This document shows, piece by piece, positions 1 through 11,445 of a DNA stretch of 64,000 bases. The notes under the pieces are model-generated. The model saw nothing but the letters and a program-made list of their open reading frames with translations, made no database searches and was not told where the DNA came from. This DNA is from Anticarsia gemmatalis (Eukaryota > Arthropoda > Insecta > Lepidoptera > Erebidae): NCBI RefSeq assembly GCF_050436995.1, contig NC_134751.1, forward strand, positions 9,052,001 through 9,116,000, in the 5' to 3' direction. Every line of letters begins with the position of its first letter. Position 1 is the first letter of the stretch. A program made the position numbers and the translations under genes.

Positions 1-1029
1 TTCAATATACTTGACGTATTCCTCTCCCAGTCCCACATCTCGATTAATGAGGGGCACTGCGGTATTTAAAAGAAATGATTCAAAGTCACTTAGCTGAAAA
101 CTATGACATGCTTGCGTTATTCCGTACGGTCCAACTTTTGTTGCTCCAGAAAAAAATCTAGTTCCAAAGTTTGGGTTTGCAGTAAAACAGTTGACTATAA
201 CTTCTTGTCCACGAATTGCGTCTATCATTAAGTTGATGAATTCGTTAATAGCCCACGCCATAGCTAAAGTTGCGCACTCTTTGCCATGTTTTTGAAAGAC
301 GACTTCAGTCCCTGCTTTCCTCACGAGACGAGTCAAAGTATCTGCTTTATAAGGATCCACAACAGTTGCACACGGTGCCATGTTCGAGAACAAAGGTATA
401 ATTGTGTCATCGGAATGCCCTCCTATAACAGGCACGGTCAGGTCTAACGGATTTATCTGAAGGGCTCTCGCAGTAAGCATGCGAGCTCGTGCTGTGTCTA
501 TATGAGTTATGCCGAACATTTTGAAAGGATTGTAGCACCCATACTTATACATAAGAGCGCTAGCAAAAGGTACCACGGAATTTAAGGGATTCGTTGCGAT
601 GGCTAGAAATGCATTGGGGTTCTCGTTCGCTATGGCTCGGCAAAGTTTTTGCACAGCAGGTGCGTTAGCTGACAACATTTGTTCTCTAGTATAACCAGGC
701 TTGCGAGGTACTCTATAAACCATGACAACCAGGTCAGAGTTGCGAATAGAGTTCTGTAAGGAACTGTCTCCGGCCCACGTGCGTACTTCTGGTCCGCCGG
801 GAATGTGATTCAGTTCCATCCCTATTCCTTTAACCTTGCAATCGTCATCGTATAAATTCAGTTGATCGAACTTATTGCTTTGTTTCAGTAAGATTGCTAG
901 ATTTGATCCTACGTCGTTAGTTGTACCGACTAGAGATACCTGAATGTTTCGCTGCGGTGAATAGTTTGTACACACACAAGACTTTAGTGTGTAAGATAAA
1001 AGATTTTTTATTACTTTGCGGCCTAACAT
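1..1029 (-). CDS. Malate dehydrogenase-like protein A (partial, cut by the window edge)
   Basis: Open from the ATG at 1029-1027 to the left edge (343 codons, no intron, no stop), so the C-terminal end lies outside. The protein aligns along its length with mitochondrial malate dehydrogenase, which interconverts malate and oxaloacetate with NAD. Substrate-loop motif RKPGYTR keeps both arginines, IDTARAR keeps the catalytic Asp and third substrate Arg, GGHSDDT keeps the catalytic His, and TNPLNS keeps the active-site Asn. The glycine-rich nucleotide loop is changed (VGTTNDVGSN instead of a GxxGGIG form). The N-terminus (MLGRKVIKNLLSYTLKS) is basic and could be a mitochondrial presequence. It lies head to head with paralogue B, 540 bp away. 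Seen: motifs and lack of introns. Inferred: a probably active but diverged enzyme, perhaps testis-biased as many lineage-specific MDH copies are. Confidence 0.88.
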   Translation of the reverse strand, partial: MLGRKVIKNLLSYTLKSCVCTNYSPQRNIQVSLVGTTNDVGSNLAILLKQSNKFDQLNLYDDDCKVKGIGMELNHIPGGPEVRTWAGDSSLQNSIRNSDLVVMVYRVPRKPGYTREQMLSANAPAVQKLCRAIANENPNAFLAIATNPLNSVVPFASALMYKYGCYNPFKMFGITHIDTARARMLTARALQINPLDLTVPVIGGHSDDTIIPLFSNMAPCATVVDPYKADTLTRLVRKAGTEVVFQKHGKECATLAMAWAINEFINLMIDAIRGQEVIVNCFTANPNFGTRFFSGATKVGPYGITQACHSFQLSDFESFLLNTAVPLINRDVGLGEEYVKYIE

Positions 1030-1569
1030 CTTCTTTTCCCGGTACTATTAATAGTTGAAATTATTGTATAGAATGTATTTTGATTACATTGTAAATAAAT
1101 ATTGTTGTAATGTGACTGGTTGTGACGGAGTTTGACACTGAAAGTAGCATAATGTATCATATAATTTTCTTGAAAAACCTTCTCAACAAAGAGAACGGTA
1201 TGAATAAGAGGAGACGAACTTAGTAATGCTCCACACATTTATTTAACGGTATGAATATGTACAAATTGTCAACATCTCTACTGCCATGTAGTTGGCATGC
1301 AAGTAAGGTGCCCAATTTTTCATATTAAGCTTCATACTTAGATACCCTATAGAAAGACAGTGCATCTACAGGTTTTAACATTCTTTTTGCTAACCTATTT
1401 TGACAATACTGTATCAACGACAAAAGAATAACTGTGACTATAATAGACAAAATACAAAATAACTGTCACATGGAATTACAAAACACGTTTTCTGTCCCTT
1501 TGGTTTCGGCCTCAAATCTCAAAAATAATGCAAAATTCATCATAACAAACCGTAAACACATCCAACGCA
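1030..1569. promoter_or_regulatory. Shared upstream region of the MDH-like pair
   Basis: This 540 bp lies between the two divergent MDH-like start codons and must hold both promoters and 5' UTRs. It is AT-rich, and I see no clear TATA box or known factor site. Short open frames on either strand here look like chance. Confidence 0.5.
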
Positions 1570-2571
1570 ATGTCCAGCAAAGCTTTATTAGTGAGAAAGA
1601 TTGCCACACCTCTGTGTGCAAGTATCAGGCATCATCAGGTGACTGTGCTGGGAGCTGCGACCGACATCGGACAAACAATCTGTCTGCTGCTGCGCTCGCA
1701 GCCTAATATAACAAGACTGATAGCGCACGACTCACTAGTACAAACACAGGGCGTTACGCTGGACCTCTCGCACATTCCGACCAATGCTACTGTCAAAGGA
1801 TACGTAGGAAATGACACCTTGGAAACAGCCATGAAAAATTCCCAAATTGTTATAGGAGCTGGTGGAACTACACGAAAACCTGGAATAACTGAAAAACTCT
1901 GGTTCGCTACGAACACAGAATTCATAAAGACGGCAGCCAGAGAAATATCTCGATTAAAACCCATGCCTTTTGTGGGAATAGTTACGGATCCGATAAACAG
2001 TCTTGTGCCAATGGCTGCCGAAGTAATAAGAAATCATGGTCATTTTAATCCCAAGAAATTATTCGGTATTACTAACATTGACGTGTTACGAGCACAATCA
2101 TTGTATGCAGCCGACCACAATTTGAATCCTAGTCAAGTTTATGTGCCCGTTATCGGTGGACATTCAGAGAAGACGTCTATACCTCTACTATCACAGGCAA
2201 ATCCATGTTCAAATCTCAAACTAGGTGTAGCAGAACAGTTTACTACAAGATTTCAGAAGTCCAGCGATAGCGTAACGAAAGCTAAAAGAGGGTTCGCACC
2301 GGCGCTGTCGATCGCATACAGTGCATTTTTGTTCACGCGCAGTATACTTGACGCTTTAGACGGTAAACCTGCCTCCGTGAACTCTTTCGTCGAGAATAAC
2401 GACTTTGGCACTGAATATTTCTCTGGGCTGGTACATTTAAACCAAGGCGGTGTTAAAGAAATGCAAATATACACTAAATTATCACACTACGAATGTTATC
2501 TTTTAGAACATAGCATCAAACAGCTACGCAAAGATATATTAAAGGGAAAGAAAATACTGGAATACGCATAA
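1570..2571 (+). CDS. Malate dehydrogenase-like protein B with altered active site
   Basis: A complete intronless gene of 333 codons. It has the MDH fold order: a basic N-terminus that could target mitochondria, nucleotide loop VLGAATDIGQ, substrate loop TTRKPGITEK, a TDPINS segment, ITNIDVLRA, and GGHSEKT. The catalytic Asp and His and the Asp-linked Arg are kept. The second arginine of the substrate loop (RKPGxTR in active enzymes) is Glu, and the conserved Asn of TNPxNS is Asp. Both positions contact substrate in known MDHs, so normal malate turnover is doubtful. The start was chosen because it opens the alignable region directly with a presequence-like stretch. An AATAAA lies at 2682-2687. 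Paralogue A is divergent to its left. Likely a retroduplicate under changed constraint; a structural or regulatory role cannot be excluded. Confidence 0.88.
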   Translation: MSSKALLVRKIATPLCASIRHHQVTVLGAATDIGQTICLLLRSQPNITRLIAHDSLVQTQGVTLDLSHIPTNATVKGYVGNDTLETAMKNSQIVIGAGGTTRKPGITEKLWFATNTEFIKTAAREISRLKPMPFVGIVTDPINSLVPMAAEVIRNHGHFNPKKLFGITNIDVLRAQSLYAADHNLNPSQVYVPVIGGHSEKTSIPLLSQANPCSNLKLGVAEQFTTRFQKSSDSVTKAKRGFAPALSIAYSAFLFTRSILDALDGKPASVNSFVENNDFGTEYFSGLVHLNQGGVKEMQIYTKLSHYECYLLEHSIKQLRKDILKGKKILEYA

Positions 2572-3732
2572 GTTTATCCTCAAATTCGTCGCAGCTACTT
2601 ATTTTACGAATAAATGAATTCTCACCCATTACATAATGTAACACTAAACTGTGTAAATTATAACCAAAAAAATTGAAAAATAATAAAACAATTGTTACCA
2701 ATTTACGAATATTTATTTACATAAGATTCTTACAATCACGTTTTTACAATGTACTGCTCAACAACCTAAGGAAAAATAATCATATCACAGAGAATAATTA
2801 AGATACATTAAAGTTAAGGACAGCGTCCTTTCTTACATAAAAACGTTGTTTGGTTAATGCTAAATTGTTGTCTTCTCTTTTCAATATTTAAAAAATCCTG
2901 AATTAGAAAAGGACGGACAATAGATTCTCCGTAAAACAACTTGTTAACAACCCTTATATTTATGTTAGTCGGAACAAAATTCATTTTATTGACATTAACT
3001 ACATCTAACCTATATTAGGAATCAAATACTGAACACTTCACTTTTGGCTAATCAGTTGATTTAATTTAATAGATTTGATTTAGGTACTCCATCTAAACAA
3101 ATCAATGTAGAAACTTTTGCAATACAAATTTTCCATTAAAATGAACAAAAATATTACATTCGCAACATTTATTCAGAAATTAATTTTAACCGACCAATAT
3201 TTCCTAAAATATACAACTTGATCAAGATAAACGACAAAACTAATAAATTTAGAATTCTTTTCGCTTTATCATCAAAAATATTCACTAAGACTAAATTTTG
3301 AGCTACTGAAACTTCACGTCGAAACTTTCAATCTATCAACCTATATCAACAATTCATAAATCACTTCACACCGACCACAAAATATGTAAAACATCAATGT
3401 ACGCCATCACACGCTACCTGAAACAATAGAAAAGCTAGTTAGACCTAAATTATCTATTCTATGTCCTTCACAGTCCTTCCCTAATAATACAATCTCTAAT
3501 TTTGTCAAAAGACATTTATAACTGATCACTACTGATCAGCTGCTTCGAAGTGAGAGAAGGACAAGTAAGTACAAGTAAAATCTATAATATCAGTATCTTT
3601 GAATTAAAATATGGCAAAGGCCCCTATTACATAGAACTAACATTTTTAATGGCGAAACGTGAGTGTTTTACACCATTGGCTACATCTTCCGGTTTAACAG
3701 GCGTGATATTAATATGATTGAACTTACCACCC
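2572..3732. other. Intergenic, two converging 3' UTRs
   Basis: About 1.15 kb between the stop of MDH-like B and the stop of the PHF21A-like gene on the other strand. It holds the B polyadenylation signal (2682-2687) and presumably a long 3' UTR for the minus-strand gene. No coding potential, RNA gene or repeat family was recognised. Confidence 0.5.
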
Positions 3733-6700
3733 TCATTCTTCATTACTTTTACTAATTTCGCTGCCAGACTCGCTAACAGAGGTCGATCTAATACTTATCG
3801 ACGTCTCCTTGAACTGACTGATAAAGTCTAGAAGCTTTTGCAAATTTCTCTGCGTCTTTATCTGATCGGCCAATAGCTGTCGTTTTTCTGCATTGTGTTC
3901 GTCCAAGTTCTCCTTTAGCGTGGCCGCCCTTGCCTCCAGTTTACGCAGTTCCACACAAAGCTTTATGTTCTTTTCCTGAAGACTTTTTCTCTCGGCGAGC
4001 TTATCTGGAAACGTAAAAATATCTACGTAATAATATTTCTCCGTCTTTATAAGTTACACTTTCTTTAAGATACATTTAGGAGATGGTCAATTCACACATA
4101 AGGGGTCACTACAAACGGGTGCATCAATAAGTACAGAATAAAATATAACTTTTCTCAATCCCAGATAGCTTAGTACGTCGGTCATAGAATAGAGAATTTT
4201 AATCACAGGTTATATTGGAATCCCAATGGTGTTCCATTTCAGCAATATAAAATCCAGCCAATTAGGTGTCACCTTTTTCTTATGCACAAACGGGACACCG
4301 ACACAGACACCTTTATACGGGAAAAAAATACTGCTTAATACTCTTACCACTATAAATTAAATGCCATTTTTTTTTCAGTTTATCAGAATGTGAATCCTGT
4401 CGTAATTTAAGTGTAAGCATAATTAGGGAGGTACCTCTAAACAGCAGCGCATGCTGTGCCCGGGCGGCGCGCTCGGGGTCGGGGTCGGGGTCGTGCGCCG
4501 GCTCGGGCAGCGCGGCGCGGCACGCAGCACAAGCCGCGCCCGCGCCGCAGCCCGTGTGCTGCCACACGCCGCACGACACGCACCACACCAGCAGCGACGT
4601 CACGTCTATACAAACATGTTATTTATCAAACACCTGCAGATTCAAAAGTTCTCAACAAGAAGCTTGTGAACACAATCTCATATCATTTCTTGAGAGTAAA
4701 TCAAAGTAAACAACCCACTCAGCCAGTGTGGTTAGCTCGAGACCTTACCCTTCCCTCATTGTACCCTTTTTTTTCGTAGGGAAATGCCTTACCCATACCC
4801 TGCACCCTGGGTGGAGCCCAGGGTTATGTGGGACTCTCCCGCCAGAAGGGCGGTCATACCCACTAAAACCCCACGAGTGCCTGCCAATTCCGCGTATGTG
4901 ACGTGCGACGGGATGACTGCTTGCGCGTAGAACCGCAAGTCGCACGCCACGCGGTTGCCCTTTCCACCCTCATTGTACCCTGCCTGCCCAGCAGATGGAC
5001 AGTAACGGGGTAAAAAAACTCTCTATTTTCTATTTAGCTTGTAATCTGATATGTCTTGAACTGACTACCATCTGACGAGTTTAGATGTTTTTAGAATGGG
5101 CTTCAGCCTATCGACCCAGTTACGCTGTATCGTAACCTTTCTCGGTGATCATTCTGTCTTCTAATGCGACTCTTGGTCCTTGATTAGAGTTTGTCGCGAA
5201 CTGCTCGAAAGAGGCGAGGTGCGCCTTTGTTCTATAAGTGGTTAAACAATATGTATTTTACAAAATATCACAGATATGCTTACCATTTCGTCCACACACG
5301 TGACACACTTTCTTGTGGTTGTGATTCGCGTAAACAGGCTCCACTGACAAACTAGCCGGAAGGGTAGCGGCCCACGCCGGTTTCCCATTCGTCCACCCTA
5401 CTAAAAATAAACATGATAAGTACTAAATCCCAATATTTTATACATTTTAATCCCGTTTTGTAACATAAGTGGTCTTTAAACTTTAATGTACCTACATATT
5501 AATTTAAATCCACAAAGAAATCAGTAATGGGCAGGAATGTATACGAACCTCTGTTTTCTGTAGACGACCCAGAAGGTGAGCCTTCACGCGAAGTTTTACT
5601 CTGACTTTGAGATTGCTGCAAAAGAATATGCGTTTTTAAAATCGTATGTATCTTTTATATAAAATTAAATTAGAATTTTATGTGTACAATTATATTATCT
5701 AATATTGCATGGAGATTAACGTCATTTACCCAACGTGCATACTGAGGCAATACTTGGTTTCCCCTTTTTTTCTGTAGTGTTTTAACTAAAATAGGTTTAT
5801 AGTGTGTTTATGAACAAGAGAGTAAGTATTCTATAGAAAATGAAGGAACATTTAAAGGCTTACTTACTACCTTTGGACCCTGTTCTCCTTGCTGCTTACG
5901 TAACTTAGCCGACCTAGTCTGAGGCGGATCATTGTGCGTTTGTAAATATGGAAAAGTGTTGTACTTTTTCTTTTTCTGAAATGAAAAAAAAAACAAATTA
6001 TTTAATCTATATTTTGTAATAATAAAATGGTTATGATGATAGCTGCATATTTTTTTATGAATTATATATTTAAGTAGTACTTAAAGTGCTACAGAGTATA
6101 CAAAAAATATAGTGGTTGGAGTAGTATCACTAGCTCATCATTACATCATCATAGCTCAGGCTATTTTTACAACAACTTCAAAAAAGAGGAGGAACTTCGA
6201 AAGATTGTTTATTTGAGTTTATTGATTACTAGTCTTTGGAAATATTTTTTTTTTGTTTGCTTCTGACTACTTTCTTTACTACTTACAGGCAACAATTCAT
6301 AGCTTCCATACAAGAAATCATTTCTGTTTGTACTTGTTGTAGACCTTTTGCGTCGTTCACTTCTCTTCTTTTCAATCAATTCCTTTTGCAGTGGTGTTAT
6401 CAAACCTATAAGTCTGAAAAATGGAATACTTATACAAATGCAAAACATCAAATACTCAATATTATTTTTCTAGGTTCTTCAAATACTCTTATTGCTAAAA
6501 GGCTATTCTCAACAACCTATTAGAATGGATAGTATTTTTTTATATACAAAAAGCCATAGTTACATTTCAATATTACACAATGATGACTATAAATGCTTTT
6601 CTTCATAAAAAAAAACACCTAATGAAGATGTCTTGTTCCTACAAGAGAAGTAAGGAGAGTCTAGAGAATGCCACTTGGCTACCACATCAAAAACTTGTTT

Positions 6701-8312
6701 TGCTTTATCTATATTTAAAATCACGAGTTCTGTGCTAGCTCAAAGATGTAGGGTGCAATAGAGAGAAAAATCTTCAAACATATTATCTCTATCTTACCTC
6801 AGAAATGTCTCCTTAGTTACTGGCTCGCCAGGCCCTGGTAGCGGCGGGGGTGAAGGCGTCGGCGACAATGCAGCCCGACCTGACGAGTCTGAATCAGACT
6901 TAGTCTCCTGCCACTCATTACTGTCTTGGTGCGCATGGGGCAGCTTATTTCCACTGTAACAATATGAGTAAAAATTAATACTGGCAACATGCCAAGGGCA
7001 TGGCAAGGACTAAGTAGGGTGTATATATCAATAGTGACACAGCATTATCTTTTTTGATGCTTCTTTATTCAAATGGTTGAATGGTTGAGAATGTTGGTTT
7101 ATAGATTAGTGAATGCTTACCTGAAAGCCTCCTTGACTTTGTTGAGGGCATTAACAAAATTACTTCTACTATCATTCACCATATGCTGTGAAAAACTTCT
7201 CTGATACTTTTCTTTATCCTCATTCTCGCTATGATTGGAGTTCTCCTTCTCATTCCCCGATTTAATATCATTTTCAGAATCAGATATATTCTCTTTTATA
7301 TCATCACTATTATTTTCACTCTTAATGTGTATTTCATTCAGCACTGAAGGTTTCAACAGTGATACAGTTCTATTTCTACTACGATATTGTAATTGGTGGT
7401 CCCTTAATTGTTGTGCTACATATTTGTTGTCATTTTCAATGTTGATGTGTTTGTTTCGTTGCTTCAATCGCTGCTGGTATAGTTCAAGCTCCCTCCGCAG
7501 TCTCTCCACCACCAGTTTCTGTACATAGACCAAGAATAAACTTAGTATTATTTATTTAACTAATTATGGTTATGTAAATCTCAATGTTGTATATAAAATA
7601 TTAAGAGATAGTAATTACAAAATTCTTCTATACACACACACATATACAATGGTAAATAATTTATACAATAATATAATTTATATAATAAATATTAAAAATG
7701 TATAAAATCTTCAAAACACAAAGGGCACATTCTTTTGTATGTTGTTTACCTACAAGTTAGTCCATTAATATAAGTGATAAAATTTAACCTGGATCTTATT
7801 TACATTAAATGTTTTGCAACATTTCCTATAATAGAAATGTAAGGCCAAGTATTATTAATTTAATAACACATTACATCATAACAATATGTAGATGTAATAA
7901 GGCACATCTCATTACCTAATTTCTTTAAAAAAACATGAGATTATATTAAATTATCTTACTTGAGTGTGTCCTATTGCAATAATTTCTTTTTCTGCTTCCA
8001 TAACTTTCGACTTCAGATGAATGTTCTGTGGACAAAATACGAGATAAAAATATATTTTGAAATCTTTTTGCGATCTGAGCGAATATGTTTAACAAGTTTT
8101 GTTTCTTACATTTTCATCTTCCTGTAGGCGCGCAACCCAAACCTGGAAGAAATACAGTTTTTAATATTACCTTTGCAGTTGTTTCAAACTAGGATGAAAG
8201 TAAAAATAATTCACAGTCACAACACAATACCAACCTGATGGATTCGTATCGCATTTTTCAAGTCCGACTGCGTTTTACGTATATCTTCTTTTATCTCATT
8301 TGATACTTCCAT
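3733..8312 (-). CDS. PHF21A: PHD finger protein 21A (BHC80)-like, 11 exons
   Basis: Exons 8312-8235, 8142-8110, 8025-7960, 7518-7121, 6953-6798, 6413-6287, 5975-5871, 5615-5549, 5400-5284, 4605-4435 and 4004-3733 join in phase to 529 residues. PHF21A is a reader subunit of the LSD1-CoREST-HDAC complex in the nucleus. The N-terminal coiled coil (around residues 10-75, with AIRIHQVWVARLQED and KLVVERLRREL) matches the start of vertebrate PHF21A. A middle block reads FLRLIGLITPLQKELIEKKR then a basic RRKRST stretch, also a PHF21A feature. A C4HC3 zinc finger (CHVC, then CVSC, H, C, CAAC) spans exons 9-10, and a C-terminal coiled coil follows. The finger is compact and lacks the usual acidic residue next to its third cysteine. 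The gene is head to head with Nup50. A retroposon sits in the intron between exons 9 and 10. Confidence 0.82.
4767..4966 (-). mobile_element. Short non-LTR retroposon/SINE-like insertion with target duplication
   Basis: A 200-bp GC-rich segment whose minus strand ends in an A-run, flanked by 14-bp direct repeats (CCCTCATTGTACCC at 4753-4766 and 4967-4980). This is the signature of target-primed insertion. It lies inside a PHF21A intron and contains no intact gene. A stretch reading RLAVL...ARH on the minus strand resembles the copy at 55958-56310, so both probably belong to one family of truncated retroelements. Confidence 0.8.
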
Positions 8313-9303
8313 TGTTTAACAACTACAAACTACGCTTTTACTAAAAAATAGTTAATGCCGCTATATCTACCTCAAACTCTAAATATATATAAACGAAAAT
8401 AACGATATGTTCCCGAAGAAACAACTCTTGTTTCACAAACAGTAACAAGGAAACATAATTATTGTAATCTTTCAGAAACTTTACACGGTTTTCTTACGAA
8501 TTATATAATCTAACAAAATATTCTACAACAAAGTAAAAATACTTCCATGTTTTAAAATTGGGTTAAAAGTATAGCACAATTTCAACTTTTATCTACGAAG
8601 TGAGTTCAATTCAATTGAAATAGTAGTACATACTGTACATGCATGTATATAGTGAAATACATAGAAGTTTTTATTACAACGTTCATTCACACACACACAA
8701 ATTTAAACAACACATGGTAATATATTTAAAACCGCTTTATACACGTTATACTTTATATGATGCATTTTTATAGTATTGTTGAGACGAAAATATCTGCTGC
8801 TGTAGATCAATATAATGATATCATCTTTTAAGCAAAATTCTTGTTTTACTTTATCGCTAATTTTTGTTTATTCAGTTGATATTATAATATTATCTACCCT
8901 ATTTAGTACTAGTTAAATAAAAATAAAAGCTTTGAATTACATATTCGAGTGACTTTTCACATCACTGTTCACGATAGTCATTCGGTCTTTGGTCTTTTCC
9001 TTGTGGTTCAGTTCCGAATCAAATCAAGTCAACAAAAATCATTCAATAGAATCGTTCAGCAAATGGATTCGCATGTCTTCGCGATTCTGTCGGTCAATGT
9101 GAAAACTGTTAATGTGTATCAAAATAATAAGGAGCAAATCACAACGAAACGATTGTAGCCTGAGCCAGGAAAGTTAATACTACAGCCGTTAACTTGATAC
9201 AGGCAATAAATTGTCATGTACATGCTAAGGAATACATGGTGATTGGCGCCACGACCAAACTATTGTATACGATTAATTAAAAGAGAATTATAAACCATAT
9301 AGC
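8313..9303. promoter_or_regulatory. Divergent intergenic region between PHF21A-like and Nup50
   Basis: The 991 bp between two head-to-head start codons holds both promoters and 5' UTRs. It is AT-rich with a short CA run near 8690. The part nearest Nup50 (9235-9260) carries a small GGCGCCACG patch that could be near its start site. No other feature is seen. Confidence 0.4.
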
Positions 9304-11445
9304 ATGTCTATTAAACGCCCAGCATCTACCGATTTAAACCACGAAAATTGGGATCAAGATGATCCCGTCGAAGAAGATTCTTCGGGTCCTTTCAAAACTG
9401 CGACTCAGGATATTCTAGAGAAACGTGTTATCAGGACGGTAAAAAGACGTTCGCAAATCGGCAATGAGGTAATTTATAGTATTCATGTAATCAATATCAG
9501 ATAGGTTCATGAGATAAATTAATCTTTTTCACAATGATTATATCAATAATTAGGTACCTGTTATTGTTTTAAGTGTTATATTGCAAGAGGATACCGTTCC
9601 TAGCGGTCCCACCCGGCTTCACACGGGTTTACCTGATTCGCCTATATATACTTAATATATTACAGTGTAATTTACTTTTGAAATGTTAAAGGTCAAATTT
9701 ACAGATTTTACACATACAACATCCTAGAAGTGTCATTCTACTACACAGTAACAGAGTTTACAGTAAGATGTGTAATGTTTTGCTTTTTTTCATTTCAGCC
9801 GAAAAAGAGTGTCTTTGGTGGATTTGGAGCAGCTTATAAAACACAACCTGCATCATTTGACTTTTTGTCAAAACTGACCAATGGTAGTAATGACAACTCA
9901 ACAAGTAAAGCTGATTCATCAGTAACATCCAGTCTATTCACTAGTAAACCCTCTGCAACTAGTCCTGGTACAGGCTTATTTTCTCTTCAGACTAGTACTG
10001 CTTCACCAGCCAAATCACCATTTGGTTCTCCATCTACCCTGACTGGATCAAGTTCACTGTTTGGTGTTTCTTCAACAAATACTACAACTTCATCAAACAT
10101 GTTTATGACATCTAAACCTGACTCAACAGTTGGTGACTCTCCTTTCAAAATCCAGACTGTTACAAGCTCCACTGATAACAAGACGGATTCTACTAAATCA
10201 ACTACCACATTGGCTTCTTCTAATAAGTTTGCAATAGTAACTTCTAATCCATCACCATTCAAAACACAACCAGTGACAAACACAGTCCAAAGTAACTTTG
10301 GTATGATTACAAAATCAAATACAACAGAAGCTGAAAAATCTGATGATACAAGTGAGTCGAAAATGAAATATTATTCCAAACTGAAAGGCTTAAATGAGTC
10401 AGTTTGCAACTGGATAAAAAAACATGTAGAACAAACTCCCCTTTGCATACTTACACCAATATTTAATGACTATGAGAAGTACCTAAAAGAAATACAAGAT
10501 GAGTTACAAGGCTCCAGCACAGATGAGAGTAACAAGACAAATGATAAAACTACTTTGTCTGTACCTAAAACAGACTCAGGTACTATCCCAGCTACTACTA
10601 CCAATACTAGTACTGTTGGATCCTCTTTATTCAATACATCTCCCAGTTCAAAGTCTTTATTTGCACCTCAAAACAGCAGTACTGCAACACCAGAAAAACC
10701 AACATTTTCTTTTGGAATTAATGCGAATGCTAGTACTATAGGTACAACTGCATCAAGCCCGCCTAAAGGATTCACTTTTGGTACCACAACTTCATCAAGT
10801 CAACCAAGTTTAACAGCATCAAGCCCTCCTGCTCAGGGATTTACTTTTGGTACAGCAACCACAACAAGTCAATCAAGTACAACAACAACATCTCCATTCT
10901 CTCTTGCTGCTACATCTTCTTCCCCATTCTCCCTGGCTACTAACACAAGCACAACTACTAATGGGTCTGCAGGAACATTCTCATTTGGTATGAGAAAACC
11001 TTTCAGCTTCAGTTCTAACATACAACAAAATACCGAAAAATCTGAAGATACTACTAATAAAGAAGATGATGAAGATGCACCTCCAAAGGTGGAATACACA
11101 CCAGTTGTTGAAGAAAACAGTGTCTTTGATAAGAAATGCAAGATATTTGTAAAGAAAGATGGCAATTTTGTTGACAAAGGTGTAGGAACACTTTACATTA
11201 AGAAAGTTGAAGAGAGTGGTAAGCATCAACTGTTAGTTCGAGCCAACACAAATTTGGGCACTGTTTTAGTGAATTTAATATTGGTGTCAGCTATACCTAC
11301 ACAAAGGATGGGTAAAAATAATGTGATGATGGTTTGCATTCCAACACCTGATTCTAAACCACCACCAACTCCAATATTGATTAGAGTGAAGACATCAGAA
11401 GAAGCAGATGAATTACTAGCCACATTAGATAAATATAAAACATGA
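9304..11445 (+). CDS. Nup50: Nuclear pore complex protein Nup50
   Basis: Two exons, 9304-9468 and 9799-11445, join in phase 0 to 603 residues, similar to the long insect form and longer than vertebrate Nup50. Nup50 is a mobile nucleoporin on the nuclear basket that binds importin alpha and Ran and helps recycle import complexes. The N-terminus has the family signature: basic KRPASTDLNHENWDQDDP, then EDSSGPFKTATQDILEKR and RTVKRR, the importin-alpha binding segment. A long Ser/Thr-rich middle carries scattered FG motifs (SLFG, TFSFG, FTFGT). The C-terminal ~115 residues form a Ran-binding domain beginning NSVFDKKCKIFVKKDG. AATAAA at 11521-11526. It converges on lin-9. Local low-complexity FTFGTxT/SSPP repeats around 10750-10900 may be length-variable. 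Confidence 0.95.

Noticed and set aside
4313..4603. Independent 96-codon minus-strand gene
   Set aside because: Most of it is PHF21A exon 10, which carries the zinc-finger cysteines; the rest reads into intron.
7235..7528. 97-codon plus-strand frame opposite PHF21A exon 4
   Set aside because: Antisense shadow of a Glu/Asn-rich exon; gives a Phe/Ser-rich product with no support.
10869..11177. 102-codon minus-strand frame inside Nup50
   Set aside because: Shadow of the Ser/Thr-rich Nup50 coding strand.
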